From: Nocardiopsis sp. N85
GTDB taxonomy: Bacteria > Actinomycetota > Actinomycetes > Streptosporangiales > Streptosporangiaceae
Length of the DNA: 64,000 nt
Direction of reading: 5' to 3'
NCBI RefSeq assembly: GCF_028882275.1
Contig: NZ_JARBUT010000010.1
Location: 1-64,000, forward strand
Both the position numbers and the translations under genes were made by a program. The notes beneath the pieces are model-generated. The model saw nothing but the letters and a program-made list of their open reading frames with translations. It had not been told where the DNA came from and did not search any database. This document shows positions 44,331 through 53,611 of this stretch, in pieces; positions within the stretch are counted from its first letter, which is position 1, and every line of letters starts with the position of its first letter.

Positions 44331-44990
44331 CTAGCCGGCGAACTCCCGCTCCAGCTCGGCCGCCCGCTCCTCACGACGCGCGAACACGTCGTTGGACATC
44401 TCGTCCATCTTCTTCAACACCCGCTTGCGCTCACGCGCCGACAACCGATCGATGTACAACCGACCCAACGTGTGATCGGTCTCGTGCTGAAGACACCGGG
44501 CGAAATACCCGCTCCCCCTCAACACGACCTCCCCACCGTCCCGGTCCACACCCCGCACCGTCGCGTGCTCGGCCCGCCCCAAATCCGCGTGCGGACCCGG
44601 AACCGACAGACACCCCTCGCCCTCCACCACCACGACGTCCTCGGGGTCCCGCTCATCCAGCACCGGATTGACCACATGCCCCACATGACGCACACCGTCA
44701 TCGTCCGGGCAGTCATAGACGAACAGACGCAGATCCACACCCACCTGATTCGCGGCCAACCCCACACCCTCGGCCGCGTACATCGTCACGAACATGTCGT
44801 CGATCAGCCGGTGCAGCTCCTCGCCGCCCAACATCTCCGCCGGCACGTCCCGATTACGACGGTGCAGCACGTCCTCACCCGTCACCGTGACCCGCCGCAC
44901 CGACCCCCGCGCCGCCTCCGGCGCCAACTCCGGGAAGTCCGCCACCTCACGACCCTGAACGACGGCGGCCACCTGCGACTGATCCGGCAT
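44331..44990 (-). CDS. def: Peptide deformylase
   Basis: A 219-residue iron/zinc peptidase removing the formyl group from nascent proteins. All three motifs are present: GVGLAANQVG (about residues 76-85), EGCLSVPGPHADLGR (about 123-137) and CLQHETDHTLGRLYIDRL (about 166-183). The N terminus is about 40 residues longer than the minimal enzyme (AAVVQGREVADFPELAPEA), as in many actinobacterial deformylases. GAGAGTGGGAC precedes the ATG, with TATTTT further upstream as a likely -10. A second deformylase is common in these genomes. Confidence 0.95.
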   Translation of the reverse strand: MPDQSQVAAVVQGREVADFPELAPEAARGSVRRVTVTGEDVLHRRNRDVPAEMLGGEELHRLIDDMFVTMYAAEGVGLAANQVGVDLRLFVYDCPDDDGVRHVGHVVNPVLDERDPEDVVVVEGEGCLSVPGPHADLGRAEHATVRGVDRDGGEVVLRGSGYFARCLQHETDHTLGRLYIDRLSARERKRVLKKMDEMSNDVFARREERAAELEREFAG

Positions 44991-45081
44991 GTCCCACTCT
45001 CACAAAGCGATCAACGGCGGCGAACACCGCCGCACCACCCCGCAAAATAGCACGGAACACCAGGTAGCCGACCACACACCG

Positions 45082-45528
45082 TCAACGGAACCACGCGTTG
45101 CCCTGCAACAGACACCGCGCCAGATAGTCCCGCAGCGACACCACCACCAACCGACGACGATCCGTCTCATGATCCCACACCACGACCCCCGGACCGTAGT
45201 CGGTGTGCACGTAGGCGAACTGCGGCCCCATGTCCGAATCACCGAAGAAGATCATCTCATCGAACGGCGCGTACAACTCCAGATAATCCGGCTCCTCCCG
45301 CATCGCCAGATTGTCCTCCACCAGCCGGGCAGCACTCCACACCACCGCATCCCCGTACTCGTTGACCACACCATCGGTCTCCCGCAGCAATGACGCCAAC
45401 TCGAACGGCAACGGCAGCGTCAAACGCTTCTCGACCTCGGCCAAGGTCGCCTCATCGGCCGGATCACGCAGATCGGCCTCCGGATACAACTCCAGGATCA
45501 GTTCACGCCACACACTCCCGATCATCAC
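45082..45528 (-). CDS. SMI1/KNR4 (SUKH)-family protein
   Basis: A 148-residue SUKH-fold protein. Features are LEVEKRLTLPLPFELASLLR-type N terminus (the G/A-x-LP-x-ELxxLL signature), RETDGVVNEYGDAVVWSAAR, the MIFFGDSDMGPQFAYVHTDY stretch and WDHETDRRRLVVVSLRDYLA near the end. SUKH proteins are frequently immunity proteins against polymorphic toxins, but many are housekeeping in actinomycetes. No toxin gene is adjacent. The ATG pair at 45528/45525 is the start. Confidence 0.83.
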   Translation of the reverse strand: MMIGSVWRELILELYPEADLRDPADEATLAEVEKRLTLPLPFELASLLRETDGVVNEYGDAVVWSAARLVEDNLAMREEPDYLELYAPFDEMIFFGDSDMGPQFAYVHTDYGPGVVVWDHETDRRRLVVVSLRDYLARCLLQGNAWFR

Positions 45529-45732
45529 AGGTCATGCCAACCCACGGGAAATCGCCGGCGGCGAGTTGCGCCAAAAACCCACACCCACCGAGCCCACAAC
45601 CCCCCAAACCACCTCAGTAGCGACACCTCCGCACACCCGCCCGCAGGGGAGCCACCACCACCGACCACTCCGCCGCCCACACGCCACAATGAAAGAGACC
45701 ACCACCCGCCACCGGAAGAGGCAGCGAACACC

Positions 45733-47004
45733 ATGGCCACCGCACCCCACCACCGCGCAGGCCCCCTCACCACCTTCGCCCACCTCTTCCTCCTCCTCTC
45801 CCAGAACGTCGCCGCCCTCCTGCTCCTCCCCCTCGTCATCGTCTCCGCCGTCCTCACCCTCATCTGGGTCGGCCTCCCCTTCGTCATCCTCACCGGACAC
45901 CTCCTACGCACCCTCGCCGAAAGCCAACGCCGCACCATCGGCCACCTCCACCACCAACCCCCCATCCCCTCCGGCTACCGCCCCCTCCCCACCACCGGCA
46001 TCAACCGCCGCGCCAGCACGATCATCACCGACCCCGCCACCTGGAAAGACCTCCTCTGGCTCATCACCGGCACCGTCAACATCCTCATCATCGCCATCCC
46101 CGTCTCCCTCCTCGCCGACGGCATCCACCAGGCCCTCCACGCCCTCGGCCTCCCCCCCGGCGACAACGGCCTCTACGGCACCAACATCCCCCACAACCTC
46201 ACCGAACAACTCCTGCTCATCATCCCCGCCACCCTCTTCACCACCCTCGGCATCACCCTCCTCAACCCCGCCGTCCGCCTCTACACCGCCTTCAACCGAC
46301 TCCTCCTCCAACCCTCCGAAAAAGCCCGACTCACCGCCCGCGTCGCCCACCTCGCCACCAGCCGCGCCAACACCATCGACACCCAGGCCTCGGAGATCCG
46401 ACGCATCGAACGCGACCTCCACGACGGCGCCCAAGCCCGCCTCGTCGCCCTCGGCATGCACCTCGGCATGGCCGAACAGATCGTCGAACACGACCCCGCC
46501 ACCGCCCGCACCATGCTCACCGAAGCACGCGAGACCACCCGCACCGCACTCATCGAACTCCGCGACCTCGTCCGCGGCATCCACCCACCCGTCCTCGTCG
46601 AACGCGGACTCCACGGCGCCGTCCACGCCCTCGCCCTCACCCACCACCTCCCCGTCACCGTCACCATCGACCTCCCCGGCCGCCCCGCCGACCCCGTCGA
46701 ATCCGCCGCCTACTTCGCCATCGCCGAACTCCTCACCAACACCGCCAAACACGCCGACGCCACCCACGCATGGGTCCACGTCAACCACGGCCTCGACCGC
46801 CTCGTCATCACCGCCACCGACAACGGCCACGGCGGCGCCGACGCCGCACCCGGCAGCGGCCTCTCCGGCATCCGCCGCCGCATCGACGCCTTCGATGGCA
46901 CGATGAACATCACCAGCCCCCCGGGCGGACCCACCATCGTGACCCTGGAGATCCCATGCGCGTTGTCATCGCCGAAGACCTCGCCCTCCTCCGAGAAGGA
47001 CTGA
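45733..47004 (+). CDS. NarL-type sensor histidine kinase
   Basis: A 423-residue membrane kinase. Hydrophobic segments lie at about residues 18-58 (LFLLLSQNVAALLLLPLVIV and on), 110-130 (LLWLITGTVNILIIAIPVSL) and 155-185 (LLLIIPATLFTTLGITLL). The HisKA_3 phosphoacceptor box is RIERDLHDGAQARLVALGMH (about 225-244). The HATPase_c part shows AIAELLTNTAKHADATHAWV (N box) and DNGHGGADAAPGSGLSGIRR (G box). It autophosphorylates on His and passes the phosphate to the overlapping response regulator (49-nt overlap). The signal is not apparent; the extracytoplasmic loops are short. Confidence 0.9.
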   Translation: MATAPHHRAGPLTTFAHLFLLLSQNVAALLLLPLVIVSAVLTLIWVGLPFVILTGHLLRTLAESQRRTIGHLHHQPPIPSGYRPLPTTGINRRASTIITDPATWKDLLWLITGTVNILIIAIPVSLLADGIHQALHALGLPPGDNGLYGTNIPHNLTEQLLLIIPATLFTTLGITLLNPAVRLYTAFNRLLLQPSEKARLTARVAHLATSRANTIDTQASEIRRIERDLHDGAQARLVALGMHLGMAEQIVEHDPATARTMLTEARETTRTALIELRDLVRGIHPPVLVERGLHGAVHALALTHHLPVTVTIDLPGRPADPVESAAYFAIAELLTNTAKHADATHAWVHVNHGLDRLVITATDNGHGGADAAPGSGLSGIRRRIDAFDGTMNITSPPGGPTIVTLEIPCALSSPKTSPSSEKD

Positions 47005-47603
47005 TCAAACTTCTCCAATCCCACGACTTCACCGTCGTCGCCGCCGTCGACAACGGACCCGACCTCCACAAAGCCCTCACCGAACACCGCCCCGACGTCG
47101 CCGTCGTCGACGTCCGCCTACCCCCCACCTTCACCGACGAAGGACTCCAGGCCGCCATCTCCGCCCGCGCCCAGATACCCGGCCTGCCCATCCTCGTCCT
47201 GTCCCAGCACGTCGAACAGCTCTACGCCCGCGAGCTCCTCTCCGACGACACCGGAGGCGTCGGCTACCTCCTCAAGGACCGCGTCTTCGACATCGGCCAA
47301 TTCATCGAAGCCGTCCGCCGCGTCGCCGCCGGCGGCACCGCCATGGACCCCGCCGTCATCTCCCAACTCCTCGCCCGCCAGAACAACCAGGGCCCCCTCG
47401 GACAACTCACCCCCCGCGAACGCGAAGTCCTCTCCGAAATGGCCGAAGGCCGCTCCAACTCCGCCATCGCCGGACGCCTCTACATCACCGAGAAAGCCGT
47501 CAGCAAACACATCAACAACATCTTCACCAAACTCGACCTCCCCCCCTCCTCCGACGACAGCCGCCGCGTCCTGGCCGTCCTCGCCTACCTCGACGGACAA
47601 TGA
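46956..47603 (+). CDS. LuxR-type response regulator
   Basis: A 215-residue two-component regulator. The receiver domain has VVIAEDLALLREGLIKLLQS (acidic pocket), VAVVDVRLPP with the phosphoacceptor Asp (about residue 52) and YLLKDRV (switch Lys). The output domain is a LuxR HTH: GPLGQLTPREREVLSEMAEG, then SNSAIAGRLYITEKAVSKHI and FTKLDL. It is translationally coupled to the kinase (overlap) and ends in a terminator, so the two form an operon. Targets are unknown; membrane-sensor NarL-type pairs of this kind often handle cell-envelope stress. Confidence 0.93.
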   Translation: MRVVIAEDLALLREGLIKLLQSHDFTVVAAVDNGPDLHKALTEHRPDVAVVDVRLPPTFTDEGLQAAISARAQIPGLPILVLSQHVEQLYARELLSDDTGGVGYLLKDRVFDIGQFIEAVRRVAAGGTAMDPAVISQLLARQNNQGPLGQLTPREREVLSEMAEGRSNSAIAGRLYITEKAVSKHINNIFTKLDLPPSSDDSRRVLAVLAYLDGQ

Positions 47604-47608
47604 CGAAA

Positions 47609-47638
47609 GGGCCCCGGGACGACCGCACCCCGGGGCCC
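47609..47638. terminator. Terminator after the two-component operon
   Basis: Perfect 10-bp arms (GGGCCCCGGG/CCCGGGGCCC) around a 10-nt loop, between convergent genes. Confidence 0.75.
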
Positions 47639-47649
47639 TCCCCCACGAA

Positions 47650-49617
47650 CTACTGATCCCGCCGCACCCGGTACAACCCGTCGATCTCCTCAGAGAAAGC
47701 CCGCAACACCGCATCACCGCGCAACTCACCCGACGGATGCACCAACCCCGACTGCACCGTGAACTCCTCCGCCAACACATGGAACGACCGCACCGCCAAA
47801 TGCCGCGGCACACTCCGATTGGCCTCGTACACCAACCCCTGCACCTCCCGCAGAAGATCCCGATCCCCCGCGATCTCCTCCGGCGCCATCGACAACGGCC
47901 GCCCGTTCACCAACCGCCAGTACTCCAACTGATCCCGCACCAACGTGATCAACGCACTCGCGAACGGCCGCCCCTCCACGATCACCAACACCTGACTGAT
48001 CAACGGATGCGACCGCAACCGCGCCTCGAACCCCGCCACCAACTCCGCGTCCGAACGCACCTCCGGCTCCACCACCGCCGGCAACGCCTCCGTCACCGCC
48101 ACATCCGCGTCGGCCACCACCTCCACCTCCACCTCCGACTCCGGCGCAGCCTCCACCGCGGCCACCGCCCCACCACGCTCCCCCACCGAGAACCGCCCCG
48201 GCACCTCCACCACCGACGCCTGCGGCCGCACCCGACCACTCACCGACACGAACCCGTCACCATCCACCGACGCCGCCACCCCCGTGGCCAACCACCCCTC
48301 ACGGAACGCCGACGACGTCGCCTCCCCATCCCCCCAATAACCCGAGAACACCGCACCACCCCGCACATGGGCCTCACCCTCACGCGAGACCCACACCTCA
48401 CGCCCCTCCAACGCACGCCCCACCGAACCCGGCACCCGAGCCCCCACCGCGTTCGCCGCGAACACCCCCGCCGTCTCCGCCGTACCGAACACCTGCATCA
48501 CCGGAACCCCCACACCCCCATAGAAGGAGTCCAAACGATCCGACAACGCCCCACCCCAACACACCACCAAACGCGCACGATCACCCAACACCTCGCGCAC
48601 CTTCGCGAACTGCCAGTCGTACATCGACCGCGACAACCGCTGCCAGGCACCCTTCTTCGGCGACCGATCGAACTGCACCGCCGCCTCCACCGCCGAATTG
48701 AACGTCCCCAACGAGTCCCACCCCGTCGACCGGGCGCTCCCCCGCTCCCCCTCGAAGACCTCCTCCAACAACGAACTCCCGCACACCAACACCGACGGAC
48801 GCACCACCCGCACCCGCTCCAAGAACCGACCCGAGCCCCCCAACCCCAACCGGACCCGACCCACCACACACGCCACCAACGACGCCAGACCTTGGATCTG
48901 CGACAACGACACATCCGCCAACGCCGACGCCTGACCCGAACCCGACCCCGCCACCTGCGGACCCAACCGATCCACCAGATCCGCCGCCGCCGACAACAAC
49001 GCACCGTGCGACAACGCCACACCGCGCATCCACCGCGACGCCGTGCTCATCGGATACAGCACCACCGCCGCATCCTCCGGAGCCGTCGCATCCCGACGGA
49101 ACCGCACCGACGAGGCGTCCATGTACGCCCCCAACGACACGATCTCCCCCGACCCCGCCTCACAACGCCACACACGGCCCAGATCCGGCAACTCACGCTG
49201 CAACGCCGTCACCACCCGCAGCGCCCGCTCACCCTCCACCACGGCCGCGGCGGGACGCGTCTGACGCACCGCGTGCACCACACGCTCCGGCGAAGCCGAC
49301 ACCGGCAACGGCACCAACACCGCCCGCACCGACCACACCGCGAACGCCATCCGCACCCACTCCAGGCGATCCGAGCACACCAACAACACCCGATCGCCCT
49401 CACCCACACCGGCGGCCACCAGCCCCTTGGCCACCGCCGTCACATCCGTGGCGAACGCCCCCGCGCTCACCCGCGCCCACCGATCGCCCCGGCCGCCCTC
49501 CTCCGGAACCGAGAACAACTCCGCATGCGCGTCGTCGGTCGCCATCTCGTAGACCAGGTCGCTCAACCCGGACAACCCCCGGGCCCATCCACCGGGGCCG
49601 ACACTCGCCTCGCCCAT
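47650..49617 (-). CDS. Divergent AMP-binding (acyl-CoA synthetase-like) protein
   Basis: A 655-residue protein with the ANL fold outline. The N-terminal part reads LSDLVYEMATDDAHAELFSV, then FATDVTAVAKGLVAAGVGEG and RVLLVCSDRLEWVRMAFAVW, as in FadD15-like long-chain acyl-CoA synthetases. The adenylation P-loop (TSGTTGxPKG) is not conserved: the place reads YPMSTASRWMRGVALSHGAL. The A5-like motif is FGTAETAGVFAANAVG, and the A7/A8 region is WLATGVAASVDGDGFVSVSG, lacking the usual TGD and R-x-K-D/E. A low-complexity Glu/Val/Ala linker (EAAPESEVEVEVVADADVAV) precedes the C-terminal region. It may be non-catalytic or use another substrate. ATG 49617 is chosen. Confidence 0.75.
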   Translation of the reverse strand: MGEASVGPGGWARGLSGLSDLVYEMATDDAHAELFSVPEEGGRGDRWARVSAGAFATDVTAVAKGLVAAGVGEGDRVLLVCSDRLEWVRMAFAVWSVRAVLVPLPVSASPERVVHAVRQTRPAAAVVEGERALRVVTALQRELPDLGRVWRCEAGSGEIVSLGAYMDASSVRFRRDATAPEDAAVVLYPMSTASRWMRGVALSHGALLSAAADLVDRLGPQVAGSGSGQASALADVSLSQIQGLASLVACVVGRVRLGLGGSGRFLERVRVVRPSVLVCGSSLLEEVFEGERGSARSTGWDSLGTFNSAVEAAVQFDRSPKKGAWQRLSRSMYDWQFAKVREVLGDRARLVVCWGGALSDRLDSFYGGVGVPVMQVFGTAETAGVFAANAVGARVPGSVGRALEGREVWVSREGEAHVRGGAVFSGYWGDGEATSSAFREGWLATGVAASVDGDGFVSVSGRVRPQASVVEVPGRFSVGERGGAVAAVEAAPESEVEVEVVADADVAVTEALPAVVEPEVRSDAELVAGFEARLRSHPLISQVLVIVEGRPFASALITLVRDQLEYWRLVNGRPLSMAPEEIAGDRDLLREVQGLVYEANRSVPRHLAVRSFHVLAEEFTVQSGLVHPSGELRGDAVLRAFSEEIDGLYRVRRDQ

Positions 49618-49766
49618 GACCACAGACCACTCATCCTCAAAGCCGCGTCGAAAAGCACGGACCACACCGGCCCGCACAGGAAAGACATCCCGCACCAAGG
49701 GGGGAGATAGTTCCCCTACAATGCCCAACCTCACCACCACACGGCAACATGGAGAGAACTACGAAC

Positions 49767-49809
49767 AAAGGCCCCATGACCCCCCTCTACATGGGGTCAT
49801 GGGGCCTTT
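49767..49809. terminator. Terminator of the MFS exporter gene
   Basis: Perfect 17-bp arms (AAAGGCCCCATGACCCC and its complement) around a 9-nt loop, with flanking A and T runs. Confidence 0.8.
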
Positions 49810-49824
49810 CCGTGCCCGCGACCA

Positions 49825-51096
49825 TCACACCCGAACACGCACCGCCGACCGCACCGTCCACACGTACGACACCATCGCCAACACCGCCGCGCCCAACATC
49901 ACCGCCGCCATGCTCACCAACGACGCCTCACCCGACGGGGTCAACCCCGCCAACACCGCCACACCACCACCCAACGCGAACTGCAACGCACCCATCAACG
50001 CCGACGCCGTACCCGCCACCGCCGCGGGCTGACCGTCCAACGCCGTCACCGTCGCGTTCGGCATGATGAACCCCGTGCTGAACATCATCAGCGCCAACAG
50101 ACCCACCACCAACCACAACGAAGCCGCACCCACGACCGCCGACACCAACAACGCCGACACCGCACCCAGCCCCAGGACCAGACCCAACCCCAACCGCCGC
50201 AGCGTCTCCATCCGACCCACCAGGAACCCGTTCACCTGCGTACCCGCCAACATCCCCAACGAGTTCACCGCGAACAACCACGCGTACGTCTGCGCCGACA
50301 CACCCAGCTCATGCTGGGCCACGAACGAGAACGCCGAAACGTACGTGAACAACATCCCGAAGCTCAGACCCAACGTCAGCACCGGCCCCAGGAACCGCGA
50401 CTGCCGCGCCAGGGCCGCCACCGTCGACGCCAACACCCGCGGCCCCTGCGCACGACGCTCACCCACCGGCAACGACTCCGGCAGCCAGAACAGCACCAGC
50501 ACGAAACTCACCGCCGACATCACCGCCAGCACCCAGAAACTCAACTGCCACGGACCCACCAGCAGCAACTGCGCACCCGCCAACGGAGCCAACAACGGCG
50601 CCAACATCATCACCAGGGCCAACCGCGAGAAGAACCGCACCGCGTCATCGCCCTTGAACAGGTCCCGCACCACCGCCCGCGAGATCACCGCACCCGCGGC
50701 ACCCGCCATGCCCTGCACGAACCGCAACGCCACGAACAACGTCACGTCCGGCACGAACACGCACAACACCGACGTCACCGTGAACACCGCACCGCCCACC
50801 AGCAGCGGAACCCGCCGCCCCCAGGCGTCGCTCATCGGACCGATGATCAACTGACCGACCGCCAACCCCAACATGATCGAGGTCAACGTCAACTGGATCT
50901 GCGCCTCAGAGGCCGACAGATCCTCCGCGATCTGCGGGAACGCCGGCAGGTACATGTCGGTCGCCAACGGACCGACCGCCGCCAGCACACCCAGCACCAG
51001 GACCAACAACACCACCGACCGCCGCGCGCGGGGCGCCGCCGCGTTCTCGACGAGCACCGGCCGGGAAGCCGTGTCGGGGGAGTTCGGGGATAGCAC
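49825..51096 (-). CDS. Bcr/CflA-family MFS drug exporter
   Basis: A 423-residue, 12-helix major-facilitator transporter. The Bcr/CflA signature in helix 1 is PLATDMYLPAFPQIAEDL, then QIQLTLTSIMLGLAVGQLII and GPMSDAWGRRVPLLVGG (motif A, about residues 74-90). Motif C-like AVVRDLFKGDDAVRFFS is present. The family exports bicyclomycin, chloramphenicol and other drugs by proton antiport. The GTG at 51096 is favoured by GGAG six bases upstream; an ATG would require a much longer frame. The upstream 170 bp contain AT-rich promoter-like DNA. Confidence 0.9.
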   Translation of the reverse strand: MLSPNSPDTASRPVLVENAAAPRARRSVVLLVLVLGVLAAVGPLATDMYLPAFPQIAEDLSASEAQIQLTLTSIMLGLAVGQLIIGPMSDAWGRRVPLLVGGAVFTVTSVLCVFVPDVTLFVALRFVQGMAGAAGAVISRAVVRDLFKGDDAVRFFSRLALVMMLAPLLAPLAGAQLLLVGPWQLSFWVLAVMSAVSFVLVLFWLPESLPVGERRAQGPRVLASTVAALARQSRFLGPVLTLGLSFGMLFTYVSAFSFVAQHELGVSAQTYAWLFAVNSLGMLAGTQVNGFLVGRMETLRRLGLGLVLGLGAVSALLVSAVVGAASLWLVVGLLALMMFSTGFIMPNATVTALDGQPAAVAGTASALMGALQFALGGGVAVLAGLTPSGEASLVSMAAVMLGAAVLAMVSYVWTVRSAVRVRV

Positions 51097-51266
51097 AGGA
51101 CACTCCAAATCTCGACGGGGTCGAGCCAGAAGGAACGGGACACGGAAAAGGGCCCCGGCGCGTGGGAGCGCGCCCAAAGGGACCACTCCATACCAACACC
51201 GAGACCCGTGGAATATCTCCTCGATTAACCCCGGAAGGCCTGTGACATCCGTTACTGCACGACCCG

Positions 51267-51707
51267 CTACCTTACGAGCCGGTCCAGCAACCGCTCCAGC
51301 TCGGCCTCCGGATCCTCCGTCAACCCCCCGTGGATCGGCCCCGGCTGCACGATCGTGCTCCGCGGCGCCGTCAACCACCGGAACCGCCGCCCCGGCCGCT
51401 CCCGACCGGCCGCACCCGCCGACGCACCGCCCCGGCACAACGCCTCCACCGCGGCCAACGCCCGACGCACCCCGTCCACGTCCACCCCGGGGTCCAACGC
51501 GGACAACCGGGCCTCGTCCAGCTCCGCCCGGGCCCCCAGGAACGCCCGCTCCTGGCAGTACACGATCACCCCGGCGTTGACGCACTCACCGCGCTCCACC
51601 CGCGGGATCACCCGCAACAACGCGTACTCGAACACCGCCCGGTCGCGCTCCTCACCGACCCGACCGGTCGTCACCGCGTCGCTGTACCTGCGCACGCCGC
51701 CGCTCAT
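51267..51707 (-). CDS. DUF3037 family protein
   Basis: A 146-residue protein of the DUF3037 family, usually encoded next to HipA-like kinases in actinomycetes. It shows YALLRVIPRVERGECVNAGV, then QERAFLGARAELDEARLSAL and a disordered Gly/Arg segment. The ATG at 51707 overlaps the stop of the HipA-like gene by ATGA, so the two are translationally coupled. The function of the pair is not established; an association with HipA implies a shared regulatory or toxin-antitoxin-like role. Confidence 0.85.
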   Translation of the reverse strand: MSGGVRRYSDAVTTGRVGEERDRAVFEYALLRVIPRVERGECVNAGVIVYCQERAFLGARAELDEARLSALDPGVDVDGVRRALAAVEALCRGGASAGAAGRERPGRRFRWLTAPRSTIVQPGPIHGGLTEDPEAELERLLDRLVR

Positions 51708-52468
51708 CGACCCACCTCCGGCAACCACGAACGATCGGTCGTACGGGCCGCCAGGTGGCGCACATAGGCCTCCCGGACCTCATCGGGCGAGGCGAACCCG
51801 GGCTCATCCGCCAACCACACGTCGGGCACCAGACCCACCACGTCGCGCAGCAGCCCCTCGGTGACCAGCGGCGCGAACGCCGCGTCGGCGGCGGCCACAT
51901 CGGGCGCGGACGACGACAGCACGTGATCGGAGGCGTCGTAGGCCCGCCCGACGAACCGATCGGCGTTGGCCCACGAGTGGTGGAAGATCAACGTGGCCCC
52001 GTGGTCGATCAGGTACGGCTCACCGTGCCAGACCACCATGTTCGGGTTGCGCCAGGACCGGTCGACGTTGCCGGTCAGCGCGTCGAACCACAGCACCCGT
52101 CCGGCGAGGTCGGAGTCCACCTCGAAGGCGAGCGGATCGAACCCGAGCGACCCCGGCAGGAAGTCCATGCCGAGGTTGAGCCCACCGCTGGCCTTGAGCA
52201 GCTCCTGCACCTCCTGGTCGGGTTCGCCGCGCGCGATGACCGCGTCGAACTCCACCAGGGCCAGCTCGGGAACGGGCAGCCCGAGCGCGCGCCCCAGTTC
52301 GCCGGTGATGATCTCGGCGACCAGGGTCTTGCGCCCCTGCCCGGCTCCGATGAACTTCACGACGTACATACCGAGGTCGTCGGTCTCGACGAGCCCCGGT
52401 AGCGAACCGCCCTCGCGCAGCGGCAGGACGTACCGCGTCCCCGTCACTTCTCTCAGCGCCTTCAACAC
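51704..52468 (-). CDS. HipA-like kinase-family protein
   Basis: A 254-residue protein of the HipA_2-type (HipA-like, no antitoxin HipB partner in reach). Kinase-like motifs are YVVKFIGAGQGRKTLVAEII (Lys of the N lobe, about residues 34-53), RVLWFDALTGNVDRSWRNPN (catalytic loop with D-x4-N) and GEPYLIDHGATLIFHHSW (metal-binding Asp). The GTG at 52468 lies 7 nt after TAGGCT on the - strand, so the mRNA is probably leaderless. The tail overlaps the DUF3037 gene by 4 nt. E. coli HipA phosphorylates GltX to cause persistence; this branch is uncharacterised. Confidence 0.83.
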   Translation of the reverse strand: MLKALREVTGTRYVLPLREGGSLPGLVETDDLGMYVVKFIGAGQGRKTLVAEIITGELGRALGLPVPELALVEFDAVIARGEPDQEVQELLKASGGLNLGMDFLPGSLGFDPLAFEVDSDLAGRVLWFDALTGNVDRSWRNPNMVVWHGEPYLIDHGATLIFHHSWANADRFVGRAYDASDHVLSSSAPDVAAADAAFAPLVTEGLLRDVVGLVPDVWLADEPGFASPDEVREAYVRHLAARTTDRSWLPEVGR

Positions 52469-52740
52469 GTCGCCCAGCCTAGGACCTCGCCGGCCCTTCC
52501 CATCACCGGCGGAGTCCGCTCCAGGGCCCGCTGCGGGACGCTGAACACGTTCCAGCCCCGAACGGGGATCGGCCACGACACGCCGACGCCCCTCCGGGGC
52601 GGAACCATGGGAGGGGTGTGCGGCGTAGCCGCACACGATCTCTCTTTCGGGGCTTTTCACAGAAAAGACCCGCCGCCTTTACGACGTAGATTAATAGGAC
52701 GATCACGGGTTCCCCCGACGAGCACGGGCCGCGCCCGCCG

Positions 52741-53457
52741 TCAGAGGTTGTCCTGGGGATCCTCGCCCCACCCCTCGCCGCCCTCGCCCTCCCCCGGGGA
52801 CGGGAACACCGGGACGGCGGGCTCCTCCCCCTCTCCGTCATCCTCCGGTTCGGCGCTCGGGTCCTCCCCCGGCCCCGAGGACGGCCCCTCCTCCGGCACC
52901 GGCTGTCCCGGCGCCGGCATCTCCGGCTGCGGGAACTGCAACATGAACCAGTACAGCAGCGCCACCAGCGCCAGGATCAGCAGCAGGACCGCGCCCAGTC
53001 CGCCGATGAGCCACCAGTTGCCGCGCCCCTCCTCCACTGCGCTGTCGCGCCGACCCGACCAGGGTTCCCACGGCACCGCCGTGCCCGCGCGGCTCCCCGC
53101 CCAGTGCGGCATCACCGTCGGCCCCCGGCCGGCGGTCCGCCCGGGGGTGCCGGCCTCGGTCAGGAACTCCGCGGCGTCCGGCCCCTCTCCGGCGACCGCC
53201 ACCCACAGCACCGAACGGCCCTTCGTGCGCGCCGACAACACACGGGGGTCGGCGCGCACCGCGTCCGCGAACCGCTCCCTGGCCCGGGGGTCGGCCACCG
53301 CGCCCGCGTCGAGCACGGCCACCTCCACCCGCCCGCCCTCGCGATCGCGGCCCGCGTAGACCACGCCCAGCGCGGACTCGTGCACCCGGCCCTCCAGCCG
53401 GAAGGCACCGAGCTGGCGCGGGTCCCCCGCGTTCAGACCCATCAGGGGAGCCGTCAC
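52741..53457 (-). CDS. Membrane protein with kinase-N-lobe-like domain and acidic-proline tail
   Basis: A 238-residue protein that begins like an actinobacterial Ser/Thr kinase: DPRQLGAFRLEGRVHESALG, then VVYAGRD and RVEVAVLDAGAVADPRARER, covering the glycine-rich loop and the beta3 strand, where the Lys of VAVK is replaced. The C lobe, with the HRD and DFG motifs, is absent. After about residue 80 the sequence changes into a linker, then one transmembrane helix (GGLGAVLLLILALVALLYWF, about 148-167) and an extracytoplasmic Pro/Glu/Gly-rich tail (EDPSAEPEDDGEGEEPAVP). It cannot phosphorylate. It is divergent from the MoxR-DUF58-VWA operon and might be its regulator. GTG 53457 with AGGGGG upstream. 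Confidence 0.75.
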   Translation of the reverse strand: MTAPLMGLNAGDPRQLGAFRLEGRVHESALGVVYAGRDREGGRVEVAVLDAGAVADPRARERFADAVRADPRVLSARTKGRSVLWVAVAGEGPDAAEFLTEAGTPGRTAGRGPTVMPHWAGSRAGTAVPWEPWSGRRDSAVEEGRGNWWLIGGLGAVLLLILALVALLYWFMLQFPQPEMPAPGQPVPEEGPSSGPGEDPSAEPEDDGEGEEPAVPVFPSPGEGEGGEGWGEDPQDNL

Positions 53458-53611
53458 GCTCCCACCCCCTTCATCGCCCCGCGTCCGCTCCGTCCCCTTC
53501 GGCGCGTTGTGCACCGGACCGATGGTCCCGGAGCGGGTAGTCTCGCCCACAGGTGAGTGATCCACAACCTATCCGGCGTCCCGGCGGGGCGGCGGGCCTG
53601 GAAGGCGGAAC

